A DNA stretch of 64,000 nt from BOG-908 sp963848205 (GCA_963848205.1 CAWKCV010000006.1:1-64000), one strand, 5' to 3'. Counted from the stretch's first letter, positions 53,389 to 61,515 are shown. Notes: generated by a model not told the origin, from the letters alone. Numbers and translations are program-made.

Positions 53389-55740
53389 TCAGAAACTCAC
53401 CCGAATACCGGCGTAACCGGCAATCGGCGAACCCGGGCTTGCGGTGCGCGGATTGCTCACGCCGCCTGGCACGTGCGGGAACGGGATGTCGGCGACGGGG
53501 CCGAAACTGCCATACGTGTCGTACGTGCGGTCCGTTACGTTGTTGACCAGGCCGAACAAGGTGATGCCCTTCGACAGCCGATACGATGTATCGAGATTGA
53601 CGACCACATAGCCACCCACCGGCTTGGTAAGGTTCGCCTCGTCGCCGAAGCGATATTGGCCGCTTTCCAGAACGGCGTTGCCACCGACGCTCCAACGGTC
53701 GGTGAGCTTATATTCCACCACCGCGGTGCCGCGATGTTCGGGAATGCCGGGAAGCCGGTCGCCTGGCACGACATGTTCCTGGCCGTTCACGTCCGACAAC
53801 GGATTGCTGCCGCTGCCGAGCAACAAGTTCGATTGGAACGTCGCGTCCGTCAACGCGTAGCCAAGCACGGCATGCAGGCGCTGCGTGTCGAAATGCACGT
53901 TGGCTTCCAATCCCTGCCGCAGCGTCTTGCCAGCATTGGTGTAGTAAGCCAGACCCTGGTTGTAGCTGACAGTCTCGAAAATCAAATCATCATTGTCGTT
54001 GGTGTGGTAGTAGTCGGCGCTCCACGTAAGCCGCCCGCCGAAGATGGCGGCGACTCGGCCGCGCAGGCCGAATTCGAACGTGCGTGCGACGACCTGCTTC
54101 AAGTTCGGATCGCCGATGAAGAAATTCAGCAGCGAGCAGGGGTTTGCCGCCGAGCTACAGGACAATTCGGTCGGCGTCGGCGCGCGGTTGGTTTCGCTGT
54201 AGCTGCCGTAGAGCTGCAGTTCAGGGCGGAATGTGTATGTGAGTCCCGCCGTAGGATTGAACCGGCTGTAGCTGTGCTGGCCGTTGAGCGCGGTGCCTAT
54301 CTTGTCCGACGAGTCGATCTCCGCATTGTTGAAGCGGCCGCCGAAGGTCAGCTCCAATTTCGGCAGCAGCGTCACCACGTCCGTGCCGAACACGCCGAAG
54401 TAACGCGTGTTGCTCACCAGGCGTGTCGGCTCCACACCCTCGCTCGGCTGATCCTGGGTGACGCCCGGACCGACGAATCCGTTTCCATTCGTGTTGAAGC
54501 CGCCGATTTGCGTCTGGCCGTCGAATGTGGATGTCGAGCCGTCGAAACTCGCCCCGACTACCAAATGGTTCTTCATGCCGAACACTGGCGCTTCGCTGGC
54601 GAGCTGTGCGGATGCGCCATAGGATTGCGCCTGCAACCCTTCCAGCACGAGCCCGGAATAGATGCCGCCGTTGAGGAAGTCAGTGACCGGCGAACCGCCA
54701 CGCGTGGTCACGACACTGTTGTCGCTGTTGCACAACAGGCCAACCGGATTGATGCAGGGCTGCAATTCCTCCGTCGCGCCGTTGCTGATCCGCTGGGTCA
54801 GATTGGAATAATAGGCGACACCTTGCAGTGACAGCGTGTCGTTCAACGCGACCGTGCCGTTCAGATTGGCCGAGATATATTCGTTGTAGACGGTGTTCGG
54901 CGCGGTGAAGATGGATGCAGGATTGGCGTTCAACGACTGCACCGGCGTGGCACCCGGATTGCCCAACGTATCTTCCGCGCCTGTTATGTCGAGATGCAGT
55001 TCCGTGCTGCCCGTCCGGTAACCGACGTCGGTATAGAAACGGTACAGGTCGGAATTGCCGGTATCGCGATAGCCGCCATCGTGGGTAATGTCGCCGGCCG
55101 CATAGATGGCGAAATTGCCGAACTGGCGGCCATACTCGGCAATGCCCGACCCGCGATCAAACGAACCACCATAGGCGGTAAAATCCGTGCCCTGGTAATT
55201 AAAGCCGTTCTTCAACTGCACATTGACCGAACCGCCCAGCGCATTAAGCCCGAAGATCGGGTTCGACGCCTCGACATTGACCGTCTGGATCGCGATCGGC
55301 ACGATCAGATCCCAATTCACCGTGTCGCCGAACGGGTCGTTGAAACGCGCGCCGTTCACGTAAACTGCCAGGCCCTGGCTGGTGCCTTCCACCGGCGACG
55401 CAACGAAACCACGGAACAGGATGTCCGGCTGGAACGGGTTGCCCGACGTGTCGTTGACCGCGGCGCTCGGGATGTTGTCCAGAATGCCACCAGTCAGCGA
55501 CGGCACGTTCGTACGATCGATGTCGCGCTCGCCGAGAACCTGCGTCGCCTGCGGCAGGCTGGCGCGGTCGATGCCTGAGCCCAGCAACGGCGTGCTGGCC
55601 ACCACATCCACGTCCGGCACGCTGACCGCGCCTTGTGCTGCGGCGTTTGTGCCGGCGCCGGGAACGGTCTGCGCCTGCGCCGTCAGGCAGGCAGTGGAGG
55701 CGCACAGTCCGAAAAACAGGCGAACGCTAGGTCGGCGCAA
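53389..55740 (-). CDS. TonB-dependent outer-membrane receptor
   Basis: 783 residues: signal peptide (to about 24), plug domain (LPQATQVLGERDIDRTN, then ILDNIPSAAVNDTSGNPF and FGLNALGGSVNVQLKNG), then a 22-strand barrel ending in the terminal Phe (AGYAGIRVSF). It resembles receptors of unknown substrate. It lies directly upstream of pstS on the same strand, and its own promoter region carries a Pho-box-like site, so I infer a phosphorus-linked substrate such as an organophosphate. No TonB box could be fixed with confidence. Confidence 0.9.
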   Translation of the reverse strand: MRRPSVRLFFGLCASTACLTAQAQTVPGAGTNAAAQGAVSVPDVDVVASTPLLGSGIDRASLPQATQVLGERDIDRTNVPSLTGGILDNIPSAAVNDTSGNPFQPDILFRGFVASPVEGTSQGLAVYVNGARFNDPFGDTVNWDLIVPIAIQTVNVEASNPIFGLNALGGSVNVQLKNGFNYQGTDFTAYGGSFDRGSGIAEYGRQFGNFAIYAAGDITHDGGYRDTGNSDLYRFYTDVGYRTGSTELHLDITGAEDTLGNPGATPVQSLNANPASIFTAPNTVYNEYISANLNGTVALNDTLSLQGVAYYSNLTQRISNGATEELQPCINPVGLLCNSDNSVVTTRGGSPVTDFLNGGIYSGLVLEGLQAQSYGASAQLASEAPVFGMKNHLVVGASFDGSTSTFDGQTQIGGFNTNGNGFVGPGVTQDQPSEGVEPTRLVSNTRYFGVFGTDVVTLLPKLELTFGGRFNNAEIDSSDKIGTALNGQHSYSRFNPTAGLTYTFRPELQLYGSYSETNRAPTPTELSCSSAANPCSLLNFFIGDPNLKQVVARTFEFGLRGRVAAIFGGRLTWSADYYHTNDNDDLIFETVSYNQGLAYYTNAGKTLRQGLEANVHFDTQRLHAVLGYALTDATFQSNLLLGSGSNPLSDVNGQEHVVPGDRLPGIPEHRGTAVVEYKLTDRWSVGGNAVLESGQYRFGDEANLTKPVGGYVVVNLDTSYRLSKGITLFGLVNNVTDRTYDTYGSFGPVADIPFPHVPGGVSNPRTASPGSPIAGYAGIRVSF

Positions 55741-55776
55741 GGAAGGTCACTCCGCATACTTCGGAGGCTCTCTTAC

Positions 55777-55794
55777 CTGACAGCAAGCTGACGT
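55777..55794 (-). promoter_or_regulatory. Pho-box-like site upstream of the TonB-dependent receptor gene
   Basis: Minus strand reads ACGTCAG-CTTG-CTGTCAG: half-sites 11 bases apart, the second matching CTGTCAT in six of seven positions, the first in GTCA only. A third GTCA lies nine bases further upstream. It is 37-54 bases before the start codon. Weaker than the pstS site; a chance match is possible. Confidence 0.4.
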
Positions 55795-55846
55795 GCGTGA
55801 CATTTGTGTGTCGAAAGCCATGTGGCTGCGAACAGCAGCGGCGGTG

Positions 55847-56545
55847 CTATCGATGAGCCGGCGACCAGCCTTCCCGCAGCCGGGCGGGAGCGCTTGCACG
55901 CGTCAGCGCCCGACCGGCCGCAAACCGTGTGACAGCAATGACGAGCGCCACGGCCAACCCGTGAACCACCAGATCGCCGGCCGTGGCATCGAACGGATGG
56001 ATCATCGCCAGGAGCGTCGCCGCCGCGCCGGCACTCGCCAACCCGCCAAGCGAGGCAGTCAACCCCGGGCGAAGCGGGCAGGCGCGCAAAAGCAGCCAGG
56101 TCAGCAACGCGGACAGCGGTGCGGACACCAGCAGCAGAAACTGCAGGCAAACCATCGGATGCATCGACGCTTCGACAACCGAGCCCGGCAATGCCGACAG
56201 CCGAAGACAGCCGGCCGTGCTCGCCCCAAGCCAGACCGCCAGTGACGGTAACGGGAGCAGCGCCCAAGCCGCAGAACGTCCGGGCACCGCGGTTTGCAAG
56301 GCTGCAAAGCCGGCAAGGATCGCCGTCAGCGCGGCAGCCAGTTCACCCATCCACATGTCGGGCGCCGACGAGAGCCGCACGCGCAGTGCCGGCCAGTCGG
56401 TAAACAGGCTGAGGAGCAAGCCGATCCAGATTGCCGCCAACAGCCAAACCCCGATGCGGCGTCCCGGTGGGGCAAGACGCCGCACCGGGCGCAAATCGCC
56501 GGCCAGACGCGCTATCAACAGATCCTGGTCCGATGCGTCAGGCAT
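55847..56545 (-). CDS. NrsF-like membrane anti-sigma factor (DUF1109)
   Basis: 232-residue inner-membrane protein with about six helices and a short cytoplasmic N-terminus (MPDASDQDLLIARLAGDL) that should hold the sigma factor. Cys residues lie at 113 (AGCLRL), 133 (MVCLQF) and 156 (LRACPLR). In Caulobacter NrsF, conserved Cys are needed to respond to metal stress (recalled). It overlaps the upstream sigma-factor stop by eight bases, so the pair is co-translated. Confidence 0.85.
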   Translation of the reverse strand: MPDASDQDLLIARLAGDLRPVRRLAPPGRRIGVWLLAAIWIGLLLSLFTDWPALRVRLSSAPDMWMGELAAALTAILAGFAALQTAVPGRSAAWALLPLPSLAVWLGASTAGCLRLSALPGSVVEASMHPMVCLQFLLLVSAPLSALLTWLLLRACPLRPGLTASLGGLASAGAAATLLAMIHPFDATAGDLVVHGLAVALVIAVTRFAAGRALTRASAPARLREGWSPAHR

Positions 56546-57095
56546 CGTCTTCCAGCTTCACCCGGCTGCGCAGCGCCCTCAACGCGCGGTGCAAATTTAC
56601 TTTCAACGCACCTTTGGTCCGTCCTGTCTCGCGCGCGGCTTCCTCCAGCGAGCGTTCGCGCAGTGCCAACAATTCGACCGCCTGACGCTGCAACGGGGGA
56701 AGCGTCGCCACCGCCGCCCGCAGCCGTTCGGCATCGCCATCGCTTTGCAGCGACGCCACGGCGTCGGGCCCAGGCTCGGCATGGGCCAGATAGGCGTCCT
56801 CATCCTGCACCTCCCGCGCGCCGCGCCGGCCGTGCAGACGCAACGAATCGATCGCACGGCGGGCAGCGATCGCGCGCAGCCAAGGCAGAAACGGCCGCGC
56901 GGGGTCATAGGTCGGCAACGCGCGGTGAATGGTCAGAAGAACGTCCTGCACCACGTCATCCACACGGTCCGTGGGCACGCCGGTGCGTCTTGCGGTCGCC
57001 GCAGCCAGCGGAACGCAGGCTTTCAGCACGCGCTGGTAGGCAGCCGCATCGCCAGACTGGGCGGCGGCCATGAGCGCGGCCAGGTCGAGATCCAT
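56538..57095 (-). CDS. ECF sigma factor (SigF type), partner of the NrsF-like protein
   Basis: 185 residues with region 2 (VDDVVQDVLLTIHRALPTYDPARPF) and region 4 (LPPLQRQAVELLALRERSLEEAA, ALKVNLHRALRALRSRV). I chose the ATG at 57095 (MDLDLAALMAAAQSGD); a longer in-frame start would translate the A/T palindrome at 57113-57134. Located after a molybdoenzyme gene and before its anti-sigma gene, in the operon that starts from the divergent promoter pair at 58.6 kb. Confidence 0.88.
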   Translation of the reverse strand: MDLDLAALMAAAQSGDAAAYQRVLKACVPLAAATARRTGVPTDRVDDVVQDVLLTIHRALPTYDPARPFLPWLRAIAARRAIDSLRLHGRRGAREVQDEDAYLAHAEPGPDAVASLQSDGDAERLRAAVATLPPLQRQAVELLALRERSLEEAARETGRTKGALKVNLHRALRALRSRVKLEDDA

Positions 57096-57112
57096 CTTGG
57101 GAGCATAAGGAC

Positions 57113-57134
57113 GTTCTTTTTTGAAAAAAAGAAC
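57113..57134. repeat. Intergenic A/T palindrome upstream of the sigma-factor gene
   Basis: Ten-base stem GTTCTTTTTT / AAAAAAGAAC with a GA loop, followed by CAAAAAACTTTTG and a GC-rich tail. It is a full-length member of the dispersed family, located between the molybdoenzyme stop and the sigma-factor ATG. It might partly terminate or process the operon transcript. Confidence 0.65.
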
Positions 57135-57194
57135 CAAAAAACTTTTGCTTCCTGTCGGCGCTCGCGGGACGGTCTAGCGGTTTGATGGCGGTTG

Positions 57195-57932
57195 TCATGA
57201 ACCGCTGAACCAGTTGTAGCCCTGGTCCTCCCAGTAGCCGCCGGGATTGGTGTTGGTGACGGTGATGGCCGAAATGTTCTTCGGGTTCTTGAACCCGAGC
57301 TTGGTCGGAATGCGCAGACGCACCGGCGCGCCCCAGGCGGGCGTCAGCGGAACGCCGCCAAAATCGAGCGCCAGAATGGTCTGGGGGTGCAACGCCGATT
57401 GCATGTCGATGCTGGACGAGTAATCGTCAAAACACTCGAAACCGACATAGCGCGCATTCAGGTCCGCACCGACACGACGCAGGAAGCTGCCCAACGGAAC
57501 GCCCGACCATTGGCCGATCTGGCTCCACCCCTCCACGCAGATATGCCGCGTGATCTGGCCTTCCTGGGGCATGGCGCGCAACCGGTCGAGCGTCCAGCTC
57601 GTCTCGTCGGCGACCAACCCCCCAACCTCGAGCTGCCAGTCCGGATCGGGCGCGCGCACCTGCGCGATCGGGTAATATGCGTTGAACTTGAACGGTCTCG
57701 TGATCTGGTCGGGCCGGAACGTGGCCGCCAGCCGGCGTTCGCTGAACAGCAACGCCTGCGCGCGATCGTCCAGGCGCAGCATGGCCCACAAAATCCGGTC
57801 GAAAAACCCGTCCTTGGTCGAAAGATCGCAGCCGGTCAGCATCGTCAGCGCGCCCAGTGAGAGGCCGTTTCGCAGGAAATGCCGGCGTTCCAGGCGGCGC
57901 AATTGGGTAAGATGGTCGCCGCGGCGGATCAT
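57195..57932 (-). CDS. Exported molybdopterin-dependent oxidoreductase, sulfite-oxidase/YedY (MsrP)-like
   Basis: 245 residues. A twin-arginine-type leader is visible (RRHFLRNGLSLGALTM, about residues 16-31). The Moco-ligand Cys is at about 132 in HICVEGWSQIGQWSGVPL; ECFDDYSSSIDMQSA and WGAPVRLRIPTKLGFKN are typical of the family. MsrP repairs oxidised methionine in the periplasm with electrons from a membrane haem partner. Here the upstream gene encodes a cytochrome b and overlaps it by four bases. Whether the substrate is methionine sulfoxide or another oxidised compound is not settled by sequence. Confidence 0.88.
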   Translation of the reverse strand: MIRRGDHLTQLRRLERRHFLRNGLSLGALTMLTGCDLSTKDGFFDRILWAMLRLDDRAQALLFSERRLAATFRPDQITRPFKFNAYYPIAQVRAPDPDWQLEVGGLVADETSWTLDRLRAMPQEGQITRHICVEGWSQIGQWSGVPLGSFLRRVGADLNARYVGFECFDDYSSSIDMQSALHPQTILALDFGGVPLTPAWGAPVRLRIPTKLGFKNPKNISAITVTNTNPGGYWEDQGYNWFSGS

Positions 57933-58561
57933 GCGGCCTCCTTGCGGCCACCGCCGGTGACCATCGCCACCAGGGTGCGCGGCACCAGCGCCACCAGAAC
58001 CACATGGACGACCAGGAAAGCGACAATGCAGGACATCAGCGCGAAGTGGATACGGCGCGCCAGATCGTAGCCGCCGAACAGCCAGGTCAGGCTGCCGAAT
58101 TGCACCGGCTTCCAGATCGACAGGCCGCTCATTACGGCAAGCACGCCCGCGAGCACCACCAGCAGATAGAGTGCTTTCTGCACCGCGTTGTACTGACCGC
58201 GGCGATGAACCAGCCGCAGCGTCAGCGCCGCCCAGAAATCACGCGCTACACCACGCGGCGTCACGGGCAGAAAATCGCGCCGGAAATGCCCGCTGGCTAC
58301 GCCCCAGACGAGATAGACAAACCCATCGGCCATCAGCACCCACATTGCCGAGATGTGCCAGGCTATACCGCCACCCAACCACCCACCCAACGTAAGCGAC
58401 GGCGGGATGATGAAGGGCAGAAGGGGGGACGCGTTGTAGATCGCCCACCCGCTGAGGATCATGGCAATCATCGCGGCCGCACCTACCCAATGCGTGACGC
58501 GTACGATGAGGGGATGAACCGGCTGGTCGGCCCGGGATGCGCTTGGCAATGCAATCTCCAT
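57929..58561 (-). CDS. Cytochrome b-type membrane subunit paired with the molybdoenzyme
   Basis: 210 residues with four to five membrane helices and haem-ligand His candidates (VHPLIVRVTHWVG near residues 15-27, GGIAWHISAMW, RIHFALM, VVHVVLV). It resembles the cytochrome b561/thiosulfate-reductase-type family rather than the classic MsrQ fold, though the role should match: passing quinol electrons to the exported molybdoenzyme. The ATG at 58561 lies only 9 bases after a predicted -10 element, so the transcript may be leaderless. A TTG at 58549 with GGAG upstream is an alternative start. Confidence 0.85.
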   Translation of the reverse strand: MEIALPSASRADQPVHPLIVRVTHWVGAAAMIAMILSGWAIYNASPLLPFIIPPSLTLGGWLGGGIAWHISAMWVLMADGFVYLVWGVASGHFRRDFLPVTPRGVARDFWAALTLRLVHRRGQYNAVQKALYLLVVLAGVLAVMSGLSIWKPVQFGSLTWLFGGYDLARRIHFALMSCIVAFLVVHVVLVALVPRTLVAMVTGGGRKEAA

Positions 58562-58570
58562 ATGGCTGAG

Positions 58571-58596
58571 TTCGGGGCGCGCGACATGGAGGTTAC
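58571..58596 (-). promoter_or_regulatory. SigF-type promoter for the cytochrome b-molybdoenzyme-sigma operon
   Basis: On the minus strand GTAACC (58596-58591), a 16-base spacer and CGAA (58574-58571). This matches the form I recall for Caulobacter SigF promoters. It lies immediately upstream of the cytochrome b start and back-to-back with the msrB promoter, 15 bases apart at their -35 elements. Confidence 0.75.
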
Positions 58597-58611
58597 GTCA
58601 TGGTGACGGGC

Positions 58612-58636
58612 GTAACCATGGCACCACCCGTCCGAA
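58612..58636 (+). promoter_or_regulatory. SigF-type promoter for msrB-msrA
   Basis: Plus strand GTAACC (58612-58617), a 15-base spacer and CGAA (58633-58636). The likely transcription start near 58643 leaves a leader of about 47 bases before msrB, with GGGAGAG ahead of the ATG. Mirror image of the promoter at 58571-58596. Confidence 0.75.
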
Positions 58637-58689
58637 CTCGTTTGCGTCGGCGATCACGCCAGAACAGGTCCTAACCGGGAGAGACAACG

Positions 58690-59181
58690 ATGGTGCAAAG
58701 GCGCTTTCTACTGATGGGTTCGGCGCTGTTGGGTGGCGCGGCACTCCTGGCCGGCCCGCGCCGCTCGGCCCGTGCGACCGAGCAATTTGCCGTCAGTCAT
58801 ACGGATGCCGAATGGCGCAAGCTGCTCTCTCCCGAGGCTTACGTCGTATTGCGCCATCAGGGAACGGAAGCGCCGGAATCGAGCCCGCTCGACCACCAGT
58901 TCGCCGACGGCCGGTATGACTGCGCCGGCTGCGCGCTGCCCCTGTTCGCCTCGGCCACTAAATTCGACAGCGGCACCGGCTGGCCGAGCTTCTACGCGCC
59001 GCTGCCGAACGCCGTCTCCACCCATTCCGATAGCAGCCTCTTCATGGAACGCACCGAAGTGCATTGCAGCCGGTGCGGCGGCCATCTAGGGCATGTGTTC
59101 GACGACGGGCCGAAGCCCACCGGCCTGCGCTACTGCATGAACGGCGTCGCACTCACATTCCAAAAGGGAGCAAAGGCATGA
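58690..59181 (+). CDS. msrB: Exported peptide-methionine (R)-S-oxide reductase
   Basis: 163 residues. The N-terminus VQRRFLLMGSALLGGAALLAG is twin-arginine-like, so the enzyme should be periplasmic. Zinc Cys at 78, 81 (CAGC) and 126, 129 (CSRCGGHLGH); catalytic Cys at 149 in LRYCMNGVAL, within the usual GTGWPSF and HVFDDGP context. It reduces the R form of methionine sulfoxide. The stop overlaps the msrA start by four bases (ATGA). Transcribed from the divergent SigF-type promoter. Confidence 0.95.
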   Translation: MVQRRFLLMGSALLGGAALLAGPRRSARATEQFAVSHTDAEWRKLLSPEAYVVLRHQGTEAPESSPLDHQFADGRYDCAGCALPLFASATKFDSGTGWPSFYAPLPNAVSTHSDSSLFMERTEVHCSRCGGHLGHVFDDGPKPTGLRYCMNGVALTFQKGAKA

Positions 59182-59879
59182 GCAAGATCGTCAATGTGGC
59201 GGCAGTCGGCGGCGCGGCTTTGCTGCTGGCCAGCACATTCCTGCACGCACAAACCCGCAACACGGAGGACATGCACGTCGTCCCGCCGCCAGCACTCGAC
59301 ATGCCGAAAGCGGCAGGCCCACAAACCGCCGTGCTTTCGGGCGGCTGCTTCTGGGGTGTGCAAGGCGTGTTCGAGCACGTGCACGGCGTGCAGCGCGTGC
59401 TCGCCGGCTACAGCGGTGGCAAGGCAGAGACCGCAAACTACGAAGCCGTCAGCGAAGGCGACACCGGCCACGCGGAATCCGTGCAGATCACCTACGATCC
59501 CGCGCAGATCAGCTACGGACGCATTCTGCAGATTTTCTTCAGCGTGGCGCTCGACCCCACGATGAAGGACGCTCAGGGTCCCGATACCGGCACGCAATAC
59601 CGCTCGGAGATCTTCGCGGCTAACCCCGAACAGGCGAAAGTAGCACGCGCCTACATCACCCAGCTCGATGCGTCGCACGCTTATCACGCACCGATCATGA
59701 CGCGCGTCGACAATCTGACCGGTTTCTATCCGGCTGAGGCATATCATCAGGATTTTCTCGAGACGCACCCGAGCTATCCTTATATCGTCTACAACGATCT
59801 GCCGAAGGTGCAGGCTTTGAAGGCATTGTTCCCGGATTCTTATGTACCTCAAGCGACGACGAGCGGTATCAAGTCGTAA
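59178..59879 (+). CDS. msrA: Exported peptide-methionine (S)-S-oxide reductase
   Basis: 233 residues with a Sec signal peptide (MSKIVNVAAVGGAALLLAS, cleavage near LHAQ). The catalytic Cys at about 57 lies in SGGCFWGVQGVFEHV; GYSGGKAETANYEAVSEGDTG, HAESVQITYDP and the end FYPAEAYHQDFLETHPSYPYI are family hallmarks. It reduces the S form of methionine sulfoxide and complements MsrB. Both being exported is notable because most bacterial MsrA/MsrB are cytoplasmic. The start at 59178 overlaps the msrB stop. Confidence 0.95.
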   Translation: MSKIVNVAAVGGAALLLASTFLHAQTRNTEDMHVVPPPALDMPKAAGPQTAVLSGGCFWGVQGVFEHVHGVQRVLAGYSGGKAETANYEAVSEGDTGHAESVQITYDPAQISYGRILQIFFSVALDPTMKDAQGPDTGTQYRSEIFAANPEQAKVARAYITQLDASHAYHAPIMTRVDNLTGFYPAEAYHQDFLETHPSYPYIVYNDLPKVQALKALFPDSYVPQATTSGIKS

Positions 59880-59890
59880 GAAAGGAAGGC

Positions 59891-59912
59891 CTTCTTTTCT
59901 GAAGAAAAGAAG
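59891..59912. repeat. Intergenic A/T palindrome between convergent msrA and esterase genes
   Basis: Ten-base stem CTTCTTTTCT / AGAAAAGAAG with a GA loop, then CAAAAGACTTTTG and a second hairpin around CGCGAGTTCGCG to about 59954. A full-length member of the dispersed family and a likely bidirectional terminator. Confidence 0.7.
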
Positions 59913-59956
59913 CAAAAGACTTTTGGTCCGCTGTCGCGAGTTCGCGGCGGCGGGCT

Positions 59957-60946
59957 TTAGCGACCCAGATGGCGATCGAAGAATGCGGCCATTTCCTGGA
60001 AGATCGTCTGGGTTTCGGGCAGGCGATCATCGATCAGGTATTGCGCGTGGGACAGTCCTTCGAAAATCTCGAACTCCACTTCGACGCCGGCGTCACGCAG
60101 CCTCCGCTCCGTCCGCACAGCATTGGACAAAAACAGATCGCGCGTTCCGGTGACGAGGAATGTGGGCGGAAAGCCGTGGAAATCGCCGTAGATCGGCGAA
60201 ATACGCGGATCGCGCACATCGAGCCCATGCGCGTAAGCGGGCACCGCGCCTGACTGCAATCCGTCAACGCTCACCAATGTGTCGTCCACGAACTCGTTGG
60301 TGTTCAGGCTGTCGCCCGTCCGGCTCATATCCGCCCATGGGGAGCCTGCCGCGATGGAAGCGGGCATCGCCAGCTTCCCGGTTACAGCCCGCTGCACGAG
60401 GGAGAGCACAAGCCCGCCACCCGCAGATGTTCCGAACACCGCCAGGTTCGCGGCGGGCGTGCTGCTTGCGAGCGCGCGCCACACGGCGGTCGCGTCATCG
60501 AGGGCCGCGGGGTAGGGAAACCGCGGTGCCAGACGATAATCGACCGAAACAACTTTGAAATGTCCGATGCCGGCCATCAGGATCGCCTCGCCGATGCCCG
60601 GGAGGCCGGAAAATGCAACATAGCCGCCGCCGTGCAAATGGATCAGCAAACGATGTGCGTTGCGCGGCGGCAGGTCTTCAGGGGTAAGCGAATAGCAATG
60701 CACACCTGCAATCGTCCGTTCCGTTATCCGGACGCGATATCTTCGCGCAAGGCCTGGAATGTCCGCAGCACTGGCCGGCTGTGCGGGAGATGACGCGATC
60801 AGGTGCTGAAGCTCGGGACTTGCCGCGGTTGGCAGGGGCAAAACGCGCGCCGGAATGCTGCGGCCTGGCTGCTCCGCACCCGCGCTGGTGCCGGCGACAC
60901 TGGCCAGCAGTGCCGCTCCCAAAGCAACCGCCTTCGCGAGCCGCAT
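59957..60946 (-). CDS. Exported alpha/beta hydrolase, hormone-sensitive-lipase-like esterase
   Basis: 329 residues with a signal peptide (MRLAKAVALGAALLASVAG). IHLHGGGYVAFSG is the oxyanion-hole HGGG motif, FGTSAGGGLVLSL holds the nucleophile Ser, and the triad is completed by Asp in VTGTRDLFLSN and His in EGLSHAQYL. The start at 60946 begins the signal peptide. It is adjacent to, and on the same strand as, the Lrp/AsnC gene with a one-base gap, which may mean co-transcription; substrate unknown. Confidence 0.86.
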   Translation of the reverse strand: MRLAKAVALGAALLASVAGTSAGAEQPGRSIPARVLPLPTAASPELQHLIASSPAQPASAADIPGLARRYRVRITERTIAGVHCYSLTPEDLPPRNAHRLLIHLHGGGYVAFSGLPGIGEAILMAGIGHFKVVSVDYRLAPRFPYPAALDDATAVWRALASSTPAANLAVFGTSAGGGLVLSLVQRAVTGKLAMPASIAAGSPWADMSRTGDSLNTNEFVDDTLVSVDGLQSGAVPAYAHGLDVRDPRISPIYGDFHGFPPTFLVTGTRDLFLSNAVRTERRLRDAGVEVEFEIFEGLSHAQYLIDDRLPETQTIFQEMAAFFDRHLGR

Positions 60947-60947
60947 G

Positions 60948-61370
60948 TCAGACTGCCGCGCTTGAGAGCAAAATACTTGTCTCCGAATTGGCGATGCCGT
61001 CCACCTGACGTATGCGGCGCAGCACCGCGTCGAAACTTTGCAGCGTGCCGGCCGCCAGTTCCACCACCATGTCCCAGCGTCCATTGGTCGTGTGGATGCA
61101 GGTCACTTCGGGCAGCGCACGCAAGGCCCGCAGCACGGCGGCGGAGCGGTCGCCGCGCACCTCGATCATCATGATGGCGCGCACGCTCTGCCCGTCCGCC
61201 TCCGGCCGCAGGCGAACGGTAAAGCCCTGGATGTCGCCACCCGCCACCAGCCGCCCGATCCGGTTCTGCACCGTCCCGCGCGAGACACCCAGCCGCCCCG
61301 CCAACGTGGAGACCGAGGCCCGTGCATCCTGGCGCAGCAAGCTGATGAGCGCGCGATCTGTATCGTCCAT
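60948..61370 (-). CDS. Lrp/AsnC-family transcriptional regulator
   Basis: 140 residues. N-terminal helix-turn-helix DDTDRALISLLRQDARASVSTLAGRL with VSRGTVQNRIGRL; C-terminal RAM/ligand-binding domain with IMMIEVRGDRSAAVLRALRA and VTCIHTTNGRWDMVVEL. The ATG at 61370 matches homologue starts; an ATG at 61397 is possible. It is divergent from rocD, so it probably controls ornithine/arginine breakdown in response to an amino acid. Confidence 0.9.
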   Translation of the reverse strand: MDDTDRALISLLRQDARASVSTLAGRLGVSRGTVQNRIGRLVAGGDIQGFTVRLRPEADGQSVRAIMMIEVRGDRSAAVLRALRALPEVTCIHTTNGRWDMVVELAAGTLQSFDAVLRRIRQVDGIANSETSILLSSAAV

Positions 61371-61515
61371 TGCCGTTTTGCCAGTTCCGCCTGCCATAAT
61401 GGCAGAACCGGCGCGAACGGCACAGCAGTTTTCCGTCTACCTGTTGGCGTTGTATCGTTCGAAGATCGAAGCGTTCGCTCAGCCCCCACGCAAGCCAAGT
61501 CCCAAAAGTTTTTTG

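Noticed and set aside
57096..57137. Longer N-terminus for the sigma factor
   Set aside because: The extra residues come from translating the A/T palindrome at 57113-57134, which is repeated at other intergenic sites.
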